A DNA stretch of 64,000 bases. Source: Lineus longissimus. Lineage: Eukaryota; Nemertea; Pilidiophora; Heteronemertea; Lineidae. Below, in pieces: positions 47,501-60,800 of the stretch. The notes beneath the pieces are model-generated. The model ran no database searches and had not been told where the DNA came from. It saw only the letters and a program-made list of their open reading frames with translations. The first letter of the stretch is position 1. Every line of letters starts with the position of its first letter. A program made the position numbers and the translations under genes. The stretch lies in contig NC_088308.1 of the NCBI RefSeq assembly GCF_910592395.1, forward strand, positions 22,955,501 through 23,019,500, read 5' to 3'.

Positions 47501-49839
47501 ATGTGGAGCAAATTATAAAACAGTGCTTTAATGAATATCTAGTTGGTCCGTCTTTGGAATACATTGTCTTGCCCACCCTTTGTTCTGCGCTCTTCCATAG
47601 GTATTCCTGTCGGTTAAAGAGACATGCAATTACTTTGGGTGTCAATATCACATATTCCATTCACCTGACGAGTTCTTTCACGTTCTTGTTACATTGCAGC
47701 TGATTAACCACAAACGACCTTTCTTGATATCTATTGATATCATACAGAGCAAGGCACCCAAAGATTTGTACAAGCAATTGGAATAGTACTAGTAAAGTCA
47801 AAGTGCACATGTAGGACACGAAGATTTTCAATCTACGCCAGTGTAAAAAGTTTGGTAACGCTAATGCTGAACTAGGTTCAATATCCATCTATTTACCAAG
47901 ACGAGGTCCTTGCAAGCAATGGCAATCAGAAATACCGGCAATGTACAACAAATTTCACAAACGCCCCGAGGTCGACCGCATCCTTCTTATGAATTGTCAA
48001 CATACCAATATCATTTCATTTAGTCTGGGTCTAGCTGTATTACAGAGTAATCAAGGAGAAGTCTCATTTTGCTATCATGCTATACAGTGCCTAATTGTAT
48101 GTAATCTATTTTCATTAGTAAGCCTCAATTTTGATACGCTGAAGAAGAGCAGTCATAGTTCGGGAAACCGAGGATTCAACCTAACGGCACTCTTTATATG
48201 TACGGGTACATGTACTTCTCAACAAGGTCGCGACTGCTTTGATGCGCAACAGAACATGTCCAATCTCATTTATCTTGTATCCCTCCTTGTCGAAACAGTT
48301 GCGAGAAGTGTCATAAGTGCTATTGTATCATAAGATATGATCATTTCTTCCAACCTGATCAATTGGTTCATTGCCAGCTCATTACCCAAACGACATTCTC
48401 GGCTCAAGCTTTTATGCGACATATTCTCATTTAGTGCGCCCCAGAGTAACATAACGGGTAATCATACCATTACCTTAAGTGTGGCCTTATTGGTCTAAAC
48501 AAGAATGATGCAATTTATTGTGTGTCAGTCACATTGCAAGTTGTACAGGAGCTGCAATGCGTTTTCTTTATGCATAATTAGGAGAAGACGGGTTTAAGCA
48601 GTTATTAGAACTACATGTAGTTTAATTTCCTCAAAAGGATTGAATCGTCTAAATTAATCATGGCCTGCCGCTGAAGGCGAAGCTAATGGTGAAGTGAGTT
48701 CACATTGGCGATGTAGACAAGGAACAAAATACTTCTAGCTTTATCATTCACAATGTACCAAGGGAAGTCTTTCCCGACCACCTGCTACTACAAGGCTGAT
48801 TGGGAGACTAACATAACGACCTGAGCAGGGGAAAGGGGACTGGCCGGCCCTGCTCTATGTATCATCCGTTTGCAGTATTTTCTACGGTATGGGTAATCAC
48901 GTGTACAGTTATCCTCTGTTCATTGACATTTATCCGGGCAGCGTTGCTGATTAACTCTTCAGAAGTTATTTCGATACTATACCGCATAGAACTGGTGCTC
49001 CAACCCAGCTCCACTTCAAATACTATTTTGGGCTAAGTATACTCGCTTTGAGAGAGATCACTCGAGAGATACCATTTGTCAGGCATGTTTCGCAATCCCT
49101 AAAGAAGCATGCCGATCGTATGCACTGGTGGCTCATCAAAATAGAAATGCAGATACGTTTATAAAAAAATCTGATGCCACGTTTATAGCCGTTAGTCTTC
49201 TCTTAAGCCAGGACGTCAGAGCTCTTTAGACAGATAATTAGGCATAATGGACACGATTTATCGGAGACAACATGGCAGGGAATCAATATTGCTTGATTTA
49301 CCCCATGAAGGATTATTGATTCGTATGATTACCTATAAATCATGACCACAACAATATCATAGTCAAATGTTGCGTGTTACATTCGTTATTTCACAATCGG
49401 AGGATTTCAGGGGACGCCATTGATAATCAACATTACTATGTCAGACCAGACTTAAGACCAGAATGACCAGACTCCAGACCAATATAAGGCCCCAGGAAAG
49501 AAACAACCATCACTGCAATTGATATGCGAGCATTGATCACAACGTTATCACAGTACATTGTTGCCAAGTTACATTCAAATCGAAATCATATAGCTTTTGG
49601 AGGTTTACCCTAACCGATGAGATATTTCGGTATAACACTCGCATTCCACACCAGACTCGATCATTCCTCTGGAAGGCCCTGCAGAGAAGCAATCTGCTTT
49701 TCATATATTCAGTTTTGTCACATCATAAAATTTCTTTTTTCTGAAACGCCATCCCCGTCCTCGTTTGCTGACATTAGTACAGATCACACCAATGAGCGTT
49801 GCCGCTATTATTACTCAAGAAGACAAGTGCTTTGTTGGT

Positions 49840-50151
49840 CTATTCACAGTCCATTACCGTCTCATGTTCATAGTCTCTTTTCTGAGCGGTTTCCGATGTA
49901 ATGGCCAGATCATGTTCTTGGGTTGCTTCACCGACGAAATAAACTGGGTCACTCTTTGATAAGGTTACTGCGAGTCGCAAGTTGCTTAATCCGCTCAAAC
50001 GTACTCTAGCTGCCACAAGTACAACACAACTTGTTATATTTCTGTTTCTAATCGTACCCCATGAGAAGGTCGAGATGTCTCTCTGAAAATATATCACCAG
50101 ACCGCTCATCGTCGTGAGAACGACGAGATATAGACACCTCGATATTGGCAT
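49840..50151 (-). CDS. Unassigned open frame with N-terminal hydrophobic segment
   Basis: The frame is 103 residues from an ATG (MPISRCLYLVVLTTMSGLVI). The first 20 residues could serve as a signal anchor of a type II membrane protein. A donor-like GTACGT occurs in frame after VLVAAR, so the first half might be a first coding exon. I recognise no family, and an open frame of this length can arise by chance in 64 kb. Confidence 0.22.
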   Translation of the reverse strand: MPISRCLYLVVLTTMSGLVIYFQRDISTFSWGTIRNRNITSCVVLVAARVRLSGLSNLRLAVTLSKSDPVYFVGEATQEHDLAITSETAQKRDYEHETVMDCE

Positions 50152-50245
50152 AAACGCTGTTGTACGATCTCTAATATTGGCATTTTAGCATGCCCATTAC
50201 ATAGCATCGCAGGAAAACATGTAACAGCCTTGGCGGCAACTAGAA

Positions 50246-50462
50246 GAGCCAAGGAAACAAATAACGACTCAATGATAACAATTCATCATCATTTTCCACA
50301 TGGACTGTGTTAGATGACGGTCGTATTCTTGAAGGGGAACATCCGAAGTGATGTATACTTGACTCGCAGGAAAAAAGATTGCAGCCAAGGCTGCCTAGGA
50401 AGAAACTAACAATGGCAATACATCTTCATTTCCCTTCGGAACGTGTTGGATGAGGTCTTATT
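50246..50462. repeat. Pair of degenerate direct repeats
   Basis: 50246-50328 and 50388-50462 share a pattern (CATCNTCATTT, then GTGTTRGATGA, GGTC and TATT) in the same order and orientation. Both lie next to GCCAAGG / CTTGGCGG words that recur near 50530. No coding evidence. Confidence 0.35.
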
Positions 50463-51414
50463 ATGAGGTCTTTGATGAAAGGGAAACCAGAACTGGTGAA
50501 GGAGAGAATCACAAAAAGAGACTGCATAATGAGTAGCAAACTTGGCGGCAATTGAAAGAATAAGGGAGGAAATCAACATCACAAAAGTGATACGAAGCTG
50601 TGACGTTGACGAATACTCAAAATAGTGATGCAGCTACATGTTCACCGACAAAGTGAGACCCGGAACCAGAGTAAGTACCCTTTAGTGTAAAACGCCAAGT
50701 TGATCAGCAATCGGAAATGGCATATACATAACGTCTTTGAAAGAAAAATAGAGAGGGTTATCGACATCACGACGGCGATCGATCGGCGTGTTTCACCGTA
50801 ACTAAGGGCTGAATGGTTCCCGTCGAGGTTCATTTTTCCACACGCAACGGTGCCTTTCAAAAGCATCCTGTTGCAATACAGAGGAACGTTTGCAGCAAAA
50901 GGCGTTGATCTCCCTGAAGTACATGCTATTACATTTTCAATGATTTTTTATGGAGTTCTTTTCAAACAGGTCAATAGATAGATTTTGACTGAATCGAACG
51001 CATGAGAGAGCGAGAGTATGTTTCATCGTTCATAATGGAATATGTCGTGTGGAGTATCGAATATCGTCGAGCATCGATATTTTCAAGGTTGAAATTATTC
51101 ACTGTAGAATGTTGACTAATTATTAATTCAACATGATCAAAACAGCAACATGGAGCTGCAAGTGACACGAGTCTAGAATCTAAATCCAAGACACTGTAAT
51201 TCAGGTTTTAAGCTCGAATTTGAACAGCATTTTCAGAACACATCGACTCGTTCCAATTAGTATATTTAAGTTGCGAAGGTCGTGGAAATTTAGATTCCCG
51301 GCATTGGTGGTTGACCAATCTTTCTATCCAAGTATCTCCGCGTGCAGCATAGTTTAACATGCACTAAATGTGCAAGACACCATGTTGATATTATTTCCAT
51401 CGCATCAACCAACA

Positions 51415-51521
51415 TCCTCTCCATTGATATTCCCATGCAAAGAAGCACAGAGAAATATTCCAGTATAGATCGATTGTTAAATAAAGGATGCTAAAGTAAC
51501 CTTGATTAATGGAGGCATTTA
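51415..51521. repeat. Dispersed direct repeat, copy 1 (about 107 bp)
   Basis: It shares TCCTCTC-ATTGAT-TTCCCATGCAAAGA, ATATTCCA, GATCG-T and GTAACCTTG-TTAAT-GA-GCATT in the same order with 51900-52003. Identity is roughly 70 percent by eye with small gaps. The function is unknown. Confidence 0.6.
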
Positions 51522-51899
51522 ACTGCGGGTGCGCCATGCAAAATCAAAATATGCTGCATTTACTATAACCCGGGAGAGTCAGACAATTTCTAATGAATTA
51601 CAACTTGTGATATCGTGGTATTTTATACTTCCAAATCAAGATGCACATGGAAGTTTCCAATGTTACTAATGCATTGTATGCGCCAACGATCATTGCTTTT
51701 AAATAGGTGGCTGCACACTCTTCGGAGAGCGACTGAGGTCTCAATTATGTCATTTAAGATGTACTTCTCATTCGGCAAATGTGACACATCAGTTCTAGGG
51801 CTAGTGCTTCTGAGCATGCATTAACTCCTACCAAACCTGTCATAAGTGACTATAAAAGAGATTTAACATCGATTTCCTCCATCGCGCCATCGCGCAATG

Positions 51900-52003
51900 T
51901 CCTCTCAATTGATTTTCCCATGCAAAGAGTCGCATTACGATATTCCAATTAGGGATTGATCGTAATGCAACATGGTAAGTAACCTTGGTTAATCGAAGCA
52001 TTA
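51900..52003. repeat. Dispersed direct repeat, copy 2 (about 104 bp)
   Basis: It is the partner of 51415-51521, offset by 485 bp in the same orientation. The similarity continues weakly about 40 bp upstream (ATTTCCATCGC type words in both). Confidence 0.6.
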
Positions 52004-53239
52004 TTGTCATTGAGAAAAGGTAACTGTCATAAAGGGGCGGGCCGGAACAAAGGTTGCGCCTAATCGAAGATGCCCTGGCAAGCTCCCAAAAGCTTCCGAA
52101 GTTTTGCCAATGGATATCTGTTGCAAGCACTATCAAAAAGCAAATTCTTCAGTAAGACATAACATACATTAAGATATTATTATTGCCATTACAGAAAAAG
52201 GCTATAAATCTCTTTGGCATCATCTCTGCACACGCTTGCAAATAAAATAATTTCCCAATCGGCTACTCCGGTCTAAAAGCACCATAGCATTCTTTGTCAA
52301 TGTATTCTTATGATTGATGGGTTCCAAAGCGTCCGTTTTATTGCACTCAGCGAATCACATGATTTTATCCCAAAGGCCCCAATGTTGAAAGGCCTGGCGA
52401 GTGTACATGTGCATTTATGCATTGGACCAGAATAGTTTTACATCGACCTTATAACCCTATCTTTAGTTTCAACAAATAGTCTTCCAATAACTCAATTAGT
52501 TACGTTACCCATGACCTTAAAGATGTCGGACGACATCCTATTGAAGATTGATCTTTCTAAATTGACAATTCATATATTTTTATTGGTGGATAGAGAGCCA
52601 TCGACCTATACATACAGTACATGTATTGTTATCTTAAATATTATGTACTGACAAATTCCCCGTAATGATGCCATAAATTAGAGACGGATGAGGCAGCGGC
52701 TACAGACTGACTCTTGGATAACTGAGGTAGTCTTTGAGGATGCAGTGCATAATACCTCTGAATAAGTCTGAGGTCATTTGTGAGAATATCATCTAAAACC
52801 GTGGTCAGGGCACATTAATGATACCACGGGTGTAAAACCGTGATAATACCTTGTGCAATATCATTGGCGGTAACTTTCATATATTGCTTTTTACAAGGCG
52901 AGGCGATACCACGCAACCCCGTTCACATCACAGCAGGGCACATGGCATTGCGACCAGGTGCACGGGACATCACAGTATCCCGAATTCTCGATTAGCGACA
53001 TACAGAGAGAACCTTAAAACTATGCCAAAGGAAATACAAACAGGCTCGTCGTTCCTAAGACGACCTCCAATGCCACCGCCAAGTTTGCCAATATATACTA
53101 ATCAAAGGCGAATCGAAGCGTTAGAATGCTCATTACTGTATTCACTCCATGATAACAGCCCTACTTTAGAGACGACACAGGGTTTTGGAACCAATTTTGT
53201 ATCAATGGTGAGACAAGGTTATCTTAGAGATGGAAAAGG

Positions 53240-53689
53240 AAGGGAAACGTACCTTACTTCAATAATCCATATGATGAGTATCCAAAGCTTAATCCACAAT
53301 GCTGTAGGAAGAAGTGCATAGGATTTGACGATATATGAGAGTTGGCTTGCCACGATTGATCCAGGACTGATAGAGGAGACGCTACTGCCAGTGACTGCTA
53401 GTTCTCCCGCGCCTGCGTAGTGTTGTGATGAGGTAGAGCCAGTAATCCGCCCTGGTTCATTCATCAATGGCAGTGATGGCACTGCGGACTGGAGCGGATA
53501 TCCATGCCGCGCTGACCTGATGGGTTGACGACAGTGGGGTTGCGCAGATGCTCGTTGCCTGGGCCTTGCAGATCGGGGTGTCAGACTTGGACCGACAACT
53601 AGAGCTATCGATGAATGTGAAAGCAGACGGGAAATGAAGAGAGTGGATTGAGATATTTTGATCTGTGGTTTCCACAGTCTCCTTATATA
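53240..53689 (-). other. Candidate 5' exon with TATA box (unknown gene)
   Basis: On the minus strand a TATATAA box lies at 53689-53683. Downstream, an open frame with ATG at about 53464 (MNEPGRITGSTSSQHYAGAG) runs 71 codons, has a hydrophobic stretch (LLPTALWIKLWILIIWIIEV), and meets GTAAGG / GTACGT donor-like sequences at about 53250-53240. Another frame (METTDQNISIHSLHFPSAF) overlaps upstream of it and ends just before the ATG. No family is recognised and no second exon found. The plus strand is also open over part of it. Confidence 0.22.
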
Positions 53690-55579
53690 TTCTTGGTAGA
53701 ATTACGACATAACTGGTTAAATCAAAACGGCGACCTCAAGAAAAAAAAAATCATGTACAAGCATGGTGGCAGACACCAGGAAGACCGAATAAAGTAGACG
53801 AAGCAAACTTTATGCGGCGATTCAACTGGAAAACACCAGAACGGGTGCTGCAGTATAACGTTGGTTGGTGATTATTCTGTTTCTGGATAATTCAGTGTGA
53901 CAGACGGGTCATTCGTAACAGTAGATTTTGCTAGCGATATATAAGGTCTTGCGGAGTGATGGGTGTAGGCAGCAGAATTTCTGTTCAAGATGTCCCTCCT
54001 TGTAGATGTGTATTCTCTTAAACACTAGATTTTCATTCCTTTTTCTGAAAATTCCGATTCAGGGCTTTAGGCTGGAAAATAATGGCCAAATATCGCAACA
54101 CCAGAATCAGCAGCGTAAAAATTTTAACTAAAAAATGATAATGTGCGTCGATCGTCACTAAAATCGTAGCAGACCGAAGACATTGTTCTGACCGCAACTT
54201 TGCCGTGCCTAGAGTGCATTAAGTGTAGGCGGAAATGTGTTCCCGTGCATGCATAATCAAACTACAAACACCACAGCTTATTGCCGATACTGACACATGA
54301 CAGAATAACAGGAATGTACAAAGAACTTTACTTTGGGGATATCCCGATGCTGTTCGAACCAATATCTCAACTGGTTGAGCAATCTGATTGCTTGGCTGAA
54401 TACGTGAGTGACGAACACAAATCAAATATACATTTACAAGTCAAAATGACCACGTGCTTTACAAGCAGAAGACCAGAGTACATCGAACGTTTCCTCGCGT
54501 TATGGTTAACCTACTCCGCCATGATGTGACTTGCCCTTTAATCAACACCACTCGTTGACACCTATGTAGTCGCGATCGCGCGCAAAAATGAATAGCCGCA
54601 CAAAATTGAAAAATCAGTAAATAAATCATCTCAAGGAAGAGGAATACCTCCGTAGTAAATGGGACAGTTTCCTGAGGCTATCAAGTTGACTTCTCAAACG
54701 ATTCTGTCAAATGAACGATATCTTTTGTCTGTTGATGTACTTCTGAGATTCCATCCAACATATCTTATTGACGCCCGCGAGAATCGAGAGCAGAAGAAAA
54801 ACGGTTTTCTGTTCTTACGACGGATGACTTTTGTGATTACATGTACCTCTGATGAAATGGCTTTTTGTAAATCGAAGCTTGGTCTTCCTGCTGGAAAGGC
54901 TTGACGACACAACAGCAATAAAATATTCTTTTTAACAAACGACATTGAATGACAAAAGGACAGCTTCACTCCATGAAAAGACAACACTTTACTAAATATA
55001 TACCGCACAGCCTAACCTATAAGTATGAAAAGACAACACAGCGTCAGCCGCGGCAAGACAACACTGTCACAATTCAAGAAAGTCAAAGTCGCATTTCAGT
55101 GGTCCAAATTGCTTACCGTAGATTTAAAAGATGACTTCAACTAAAATTTCAACGTTGTTTGTCATGTCGACATGTGACGAACATAGTTGAAATCATGTTG
55201 CAGAGGCCTATCATGAGTCAGCTTTAGGTTTGTGAAAGAAGACACAATCACTGCATGGTCCGTCATAAACTGTTACTTATCGCATTGGCAGACAACTTAC
55301 CTGAATCTGAACCCGTTAACCACCTCGTCAACTTGGATTTTTTACCCATCTTTGAGCACCTGAAGAAGAAAGGTTGACTTTAGTGAATCCGACCCATTCA
55401 CACAACTGTCAAGAAATACATGTAGTGTAACTCAGCTTGTCACCACCATCATCGAGTAAGCAGCATTGCTTTAAGTTATCATTGAATTTTCTTCGGTTTT
55501 CAAAGCTTTAGGATTCGGAAAAAAAATGTCACTAAGGTATATATGTAAATAGGCTGTAGAATAATTCTTAGTGCGTCAT

Positions 55580-55702
55580 GACAGCCTCGCCTGTGAATGA
55601 GGCTGCTGATGGTAACCTCGCCCGCGAATGATGTTGCGATGCCGGCCACGCCTGCGAATGAAGTTGCTGATGACGGCCTCGCCTGCGAAAGAGGTTGTCG
55701 AT
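55580..55702. repeat. Four-copy tandem repeat, unit about 31 bp
   Basis: Copies at 55580-55610, 55611-55640, 55641-55671 and 55672-55702 share CCTCGCCTGCGAATGAGGTT followed by GCTGAT. The copies are 30-31 bp and GC-rich against an AT-rich background. The period is not a multiple of three, so a repeated peptide is unlikely. Confidence 0.75.
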
Positions 55703-57833
55703 TCCGACCGTCAGAGAAGATAAAGTTGCAATTGCAACTCCATCTCCAATCGATTGGTTGAACTAGCAGAGGAGTAATCTCATCGGTATTCTCTCAGCGT
55801 GGTTCCGTATCGATATTTAATCAGACACATTTGGCTTAGACCGTCAGATCAGATGGAAGAAGCACAACGGACAAGATAATCACATGCTCTTTTTTAATAC
55901 CATCATACAAAAGCGGAATATGAATGCTGACCGCAAGACGTACGTGTGCGTGCTTCAAATGTATATATATAAAGAATACCGATGTCAAGTACCAGACAAA
56001 TCAACTGCTTCTTCTTCAATGCTTAGTTGGCCGACAGCTACAGAAAGCGACGGAACCACCAAGAATACTCTTAGGACTGGTGGCCAAATGGCACCCACGG
56101 TGACTTGCCATTGTGTCCGTCAGTATAGGGTATCGGACACATTCAGATTATGGGCCTGACACCTCTACCATGGGCGACTAATCAAGCTGCATCCGCAAAG
56201 GCTGTGAATAGGAAATAACGCTAACATCTTCAAACTGAGTAAGATCAGTATGGCTCCGGATATAGGTGGTTTCCGGTATTCTCAGGGCGAACTGGACCAT
56301 GCAGCAAGCAACATTTTCACATTCCCAGGGTACCATGGTAACCGGGAATAACATTGTCCCTAATGATCTAGGATGATTAGTGTTGAAGACAAACCGTAAA
56401 TAATCGGTGAATTCGAATGAGGGACAAGATATAAGGCAATGGGTTCACAGACATGAAAAACTACCTTAATGCCTGAATAAGGGAGTTTGGAATGTCTTCA
56501 TTAATAGCAAAGCCGGTCATTGACAGTGCTAATGCGGCTGTTAATAGCAAAAGTAGATGTCATTTATTGCAGAGAAAACCCTCCAAGAATGTGGAATGCC
56601 TTAGCAGGTACAATAGAGTGACCAAGATATTGGATTCGTGAAGCAATCATTTTCATGGGTCATCATTTGTTCCCATTTGAACCAATGGTCAGAGAGATAC
56701 GAATTGTTGTGTTTAAGTACATGTAATTTTTCTCAGAGCAATCAAGTCGGCCTGACCTCAAAAGAAAAAGAATCATATCACCAAATAGTAAAAACTGCTA
56801 CATATTCTACAGTAGGTATACGATGGTTTCTAATGGACCATCATCTCAAATGAAGTTGTAAGGCAACGCGGCAATCGGCAGGTGTACCCATCTAAAAGGG
56901 ACCATTATCATCTCCACTGACACAGCTGCCCCGAGACGTAATATTACTTACTAATACGTTTTTCATATTCCATTACGACAATGAGTACTGATCATGAAAT
57001 GAAATGAGACGTCAATGTGCAATATGTCTGGTTTGATTTGTTCTATTTTCTAATGTAGTGAATATACATGTAAATCACGTCAATTCGGCTGGCAGTTGCA
57101 GCTGAAATGGGTTTTTTTGGTAAATATTTGAGAGAAGCGTTTTCTTTATGTTGAGTTTCGGAACGGTATGGGCTTGCTAATGCCCGTGGCACACAATCGA
57201 CTCTGTAGTAATTTTCTGAAAAAAGCTGATTTAGGGACGTAACATATATAACATGTAGTTAGATCTGAATAAGAATGCTGAGGAAATTGGATAGTGTGCA
57301 GTGGCCATGTAGCGTCTTTACTCATCGATCACAACATGGCAAGTATAAGCTCAAAGTGAGCTAGAATGACGCGAATTTCAAACACAACCCCTCACAAATT
57401 CCTGTTGACACCCCTGATTTTCACACTAATTACATTATCCACACTTCAGTTAACTAGCTCCTTCAAAACAAGCACAAGATGAAGCGCTGCACAAAGTTAA
57501 TGCTTAACAACACGGCACGTCTGACAAAATTCATCATCAAATATTTTTAATCTAATTCTTTAATCAAGTGATTGAATTGCCTGATACAGAAAAGATGAAT
57601 TGGTTTTTTTCTCTCCAGTGAAGAGCAGGCAGAGACGAGATGTAAGGAATCGAGCGTATTACGAGAAGCTAGCACAAATTACATCACCTATTCTTCTCTT
57701 ATCCCTAAAGGGACTGAGCGAATTTCAAATTCATCTATCTTGCTCTCGAAGTTGAGTTAATTCTTAGCGAGGCGTTGAATTGATGCAGTTTCAATAAACT
57801 GAAATTTCTTCACCAGCGGACAACTTCTTAGTA

Positions 57834-57893
57834 AGGGTTTTCAGCGAAATGAGAAGCCCTCACTGCATGGTTTTTCAGAATTTGAAACATTCC
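57834..57893. repeat. Dispersed repeat, copy 1 (GGTTTTTCAG type)
   Basis: It contains GGGTTTTCAGCGAAATGAGA, then CATGGTTTTTCAGAATTTGA. The same order of words occurs at 62944-62998, 5.1 kb away in the same orientation. It is probably one piece of an interspersed repeat family. Confidence 0.6.
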
Positions 57894-60800
57894 GATGTCC
57901 AGTAACTGGCCAGATCTGGGTGCCATTTCCTCCAGAACTCTCAACACCAACCAATAACAAATTTCAATCAACCTCTTTATTGTTCATCCGTGACAGTCAA
58001 GCAAAGCCGAGAAAACCAACTTGGCGTGTCTTTCAACGCCAAAGGGCATAATTACTTTTGTGACCATTTTAGTACATTGATATTCACGTCAGCTGTGGCA
58101 ATCTTTTTCCCATCCTCTGAGATGTGGATGAAGCTTCAATCAGGCGTTATGGAGAACTATCAAAGAAAGAGAATTGTTTTATAAATGGAGTTAGTGGTGG
58201 TGAATACATATTCCGTTCACGTCTAGATGATTGCATGGGAGATGATGTGCTTATTACTGCACATTTTCTGGGACCTGATGTTACATACCTGATTGTACCT
58301 TCCCATCAATACATATTGCCTATCGCCTTCATATCAAGATGCAATCTCGTGGCTCACCAATTGGCGGCAAATGCCAACCGAAATCGTTGACCGGCCCTGG
58401 ATCTTCCAGCTAATGTGATATACATTGTCATTTAGGTCTGATCGATGGAGCAAGGCTGGTCATAAATCGTATCAACCGGCTCAATATTATTAGGTGGTCG
58501 TCTAATAAGGAATTGTCTGGAAGGGTCAGTGGGAAGACAACGACGCCTCTGATAGTGATGTAGACTTCCATAGCCTCTCATTAGGCTGATGTATCACCGA
58601 AGACGTGCACTATTCACCAAACTCAAATACCATCCCTTGTTACGTGGGTCCTTATTGCCTCTGGAGGTAAGTTACTAGTGGTAAAATAATGGCAAGAAAG
58701 GAAGCATAACGACAATTAAACAGACGCTAAGTGTGACATCGCTCCTTAATGTTCTACAATCTCGCCGCCGGCCTACAGACCAAACGTTCGCGGTGTATAC
58801 TCATATAAGCATGGGGTTGTGATGGTTGGATACCGGCATGGATAAGACAAAAATAAGAAAATACGTAAATTTATCGGCGTTCATTAATATCTAAGATGCA
58901 TTTAGCTTTCCACATACCACCTGTATCGAATCGGTTGTTGAATTTTACGCTTCACTGGTCTTTTTTGTTTCATCTGCTGCACTTTCTGTGTGAAATTACC
59001 AACGTCCTCACTGCCATTTTCTTGTGAAATGGACCATAATCCCCTTTTGACGTACGGGGAGGGAATGTATAGGATGGTCAAAGAAAGGTCGTTAGGCGGC
59101 ATGCAGCATAGAAGACATACTGAATATTTCATGCTAATAATCCCCGGTTTCTTGCAATAACTGTTTGATGAATTAGCACTGCTTGGTCGCGATGGGATGG
59201 GGGATAATCAGGCGTGAACGATCGTTGGAAGCCAAACTCAGGTAGCGTTCACATGAATTCGCCAAACGTTTTAAAATTCTTTATTTTTTTGTAAATCTCC
59301 TTAATAAAAGGAAAAAACAGATGTAAGATACATTCTAGCGATTTTTAAATCTACATGTGACGTATTTTGTCTTCAGATTATGCGCTGCCGCCTCTTCAAC
59401 GTCCTCAACAAGAGGCTCATTGGCAGGGCGATTTCTCTGAACTGCTACTTGCTGAATGACCAATACATGTAGAAGCTTAGAAGCTTATATAAGATAGATC
59501 GCAAATGATAACTGTAAGGATCAGAGATAATTCACCAATCGCACTTTTAGATTTGAGTCGGGATCCGGTTCATCGTTTCTCACAATCGCACATTATGGGA
59601 AAAGAACGAACTTATGCAAAGTTAGGTTGGATCGTGTTCGTTTAACATACCCGGTATCCTCAGGCATATAAGATCCCCAACAGGACACAAACAACACGCT
59701 CCACGCCTTCATCAGATAGGGACTAAACTCTCCATTGAAATAATAAAGTGGTACACGGGTCGGTCAAGGTATCCTAATATCGTCCTCAGTGTGTGTCAGA
59801 TGTTTTCGTGATGGTCTATTCGACTAAAAAACACAGCGTCAGGACCATCACGCAGCCGATTGATTACCAGGTAATTTAATAAATTCCCACCCACTTATGT
59901 GAGAATCAAATTCGGGAGATATTGGGCACTTAATCAGCCAGCAGATGCGGCATATTGATGAAGCACTCTATAGATCAGGATCGTGGGCCATCATATAAGA
60001 CTTGTTCTGGTTATCATAACCAAACAAGTCACGGTGGTGCACTATTTGCAGTCATCTCTCAAAGGTGGAAAGGGATTATATTAGTCTGGACCTGGACGTA
60101 CCGTAGTCTTCAAGAAACCCGGGTATTTGTATGATGGCCATCGTTATACTTCTGATGACTGTGAGCGCAGTAGATTGTGCAAAACTCCAGGCGTGGTCGT
60201 CAGAATTCGCCTTTTGCTTTCTCAACTAAACGGCTGATGATTTAGACAGGATTTGCATGTTTTTGGAGTGAGAGGCGCCTCATCATTCGTAACCTCGATT
60301 CTATTTCGCCGCTACCAGCGGCACTAGCCACATCGACCTTGTCAATGCAGCGACACTGCTGACTGTACAGATTTGGCTTCTTCCTCAACCATCGACATGG
60401 AATGGACGTTTTATAAGGTATTGGTATGGAACCAAGTACTTCCCAATCTATCTTTTTATCAGCTTCTATATAAAAGAGATAGCCGTGGTTCATGTCATGT
60501 GTTCTTTTAAGGTTGGCATTGATTGATAATTCATGATCATTTTCTTTGGGAGGAAGTGCACATTCTCTGTTGAAAGTGTATGTCTTTTCGTTTCGGTCTA
60601 ATTCTGATCACGTAAATCAACCGCACATCATGCAAGATGGCCCCTGAGCAGTCACGGTATTACCACGAACATATGTCGAGATCGAAACATCCTGGAGGCT
60701 TATGGCTTGAAAATCAATCATCGCTGTTTAGAGTTTCCCTGTCTCCATGTTGCTTGGATTGCTACAGAAATCATCCCCTCAGCTAGGAAAAGCCAATTTT

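Noticed and set aside
47941-48333. 130-codon plus-strand frame
   Set aside because: ATG-initiated, but no motif, splice context or neighbour supports it. A chance open frame is as likely.
52851-53321. 156-codon plus-strand frame
   Set aside because: It starts at TTG, its first ATG lies well inside, no domain is recognised, and part of it is also open on the minus strand.
57990-58390. Two overlapping plus-strand frames
   Set aside because: Both look equally protein-like in different frames, so at most one could be real. No family, acceptor or donor decides.
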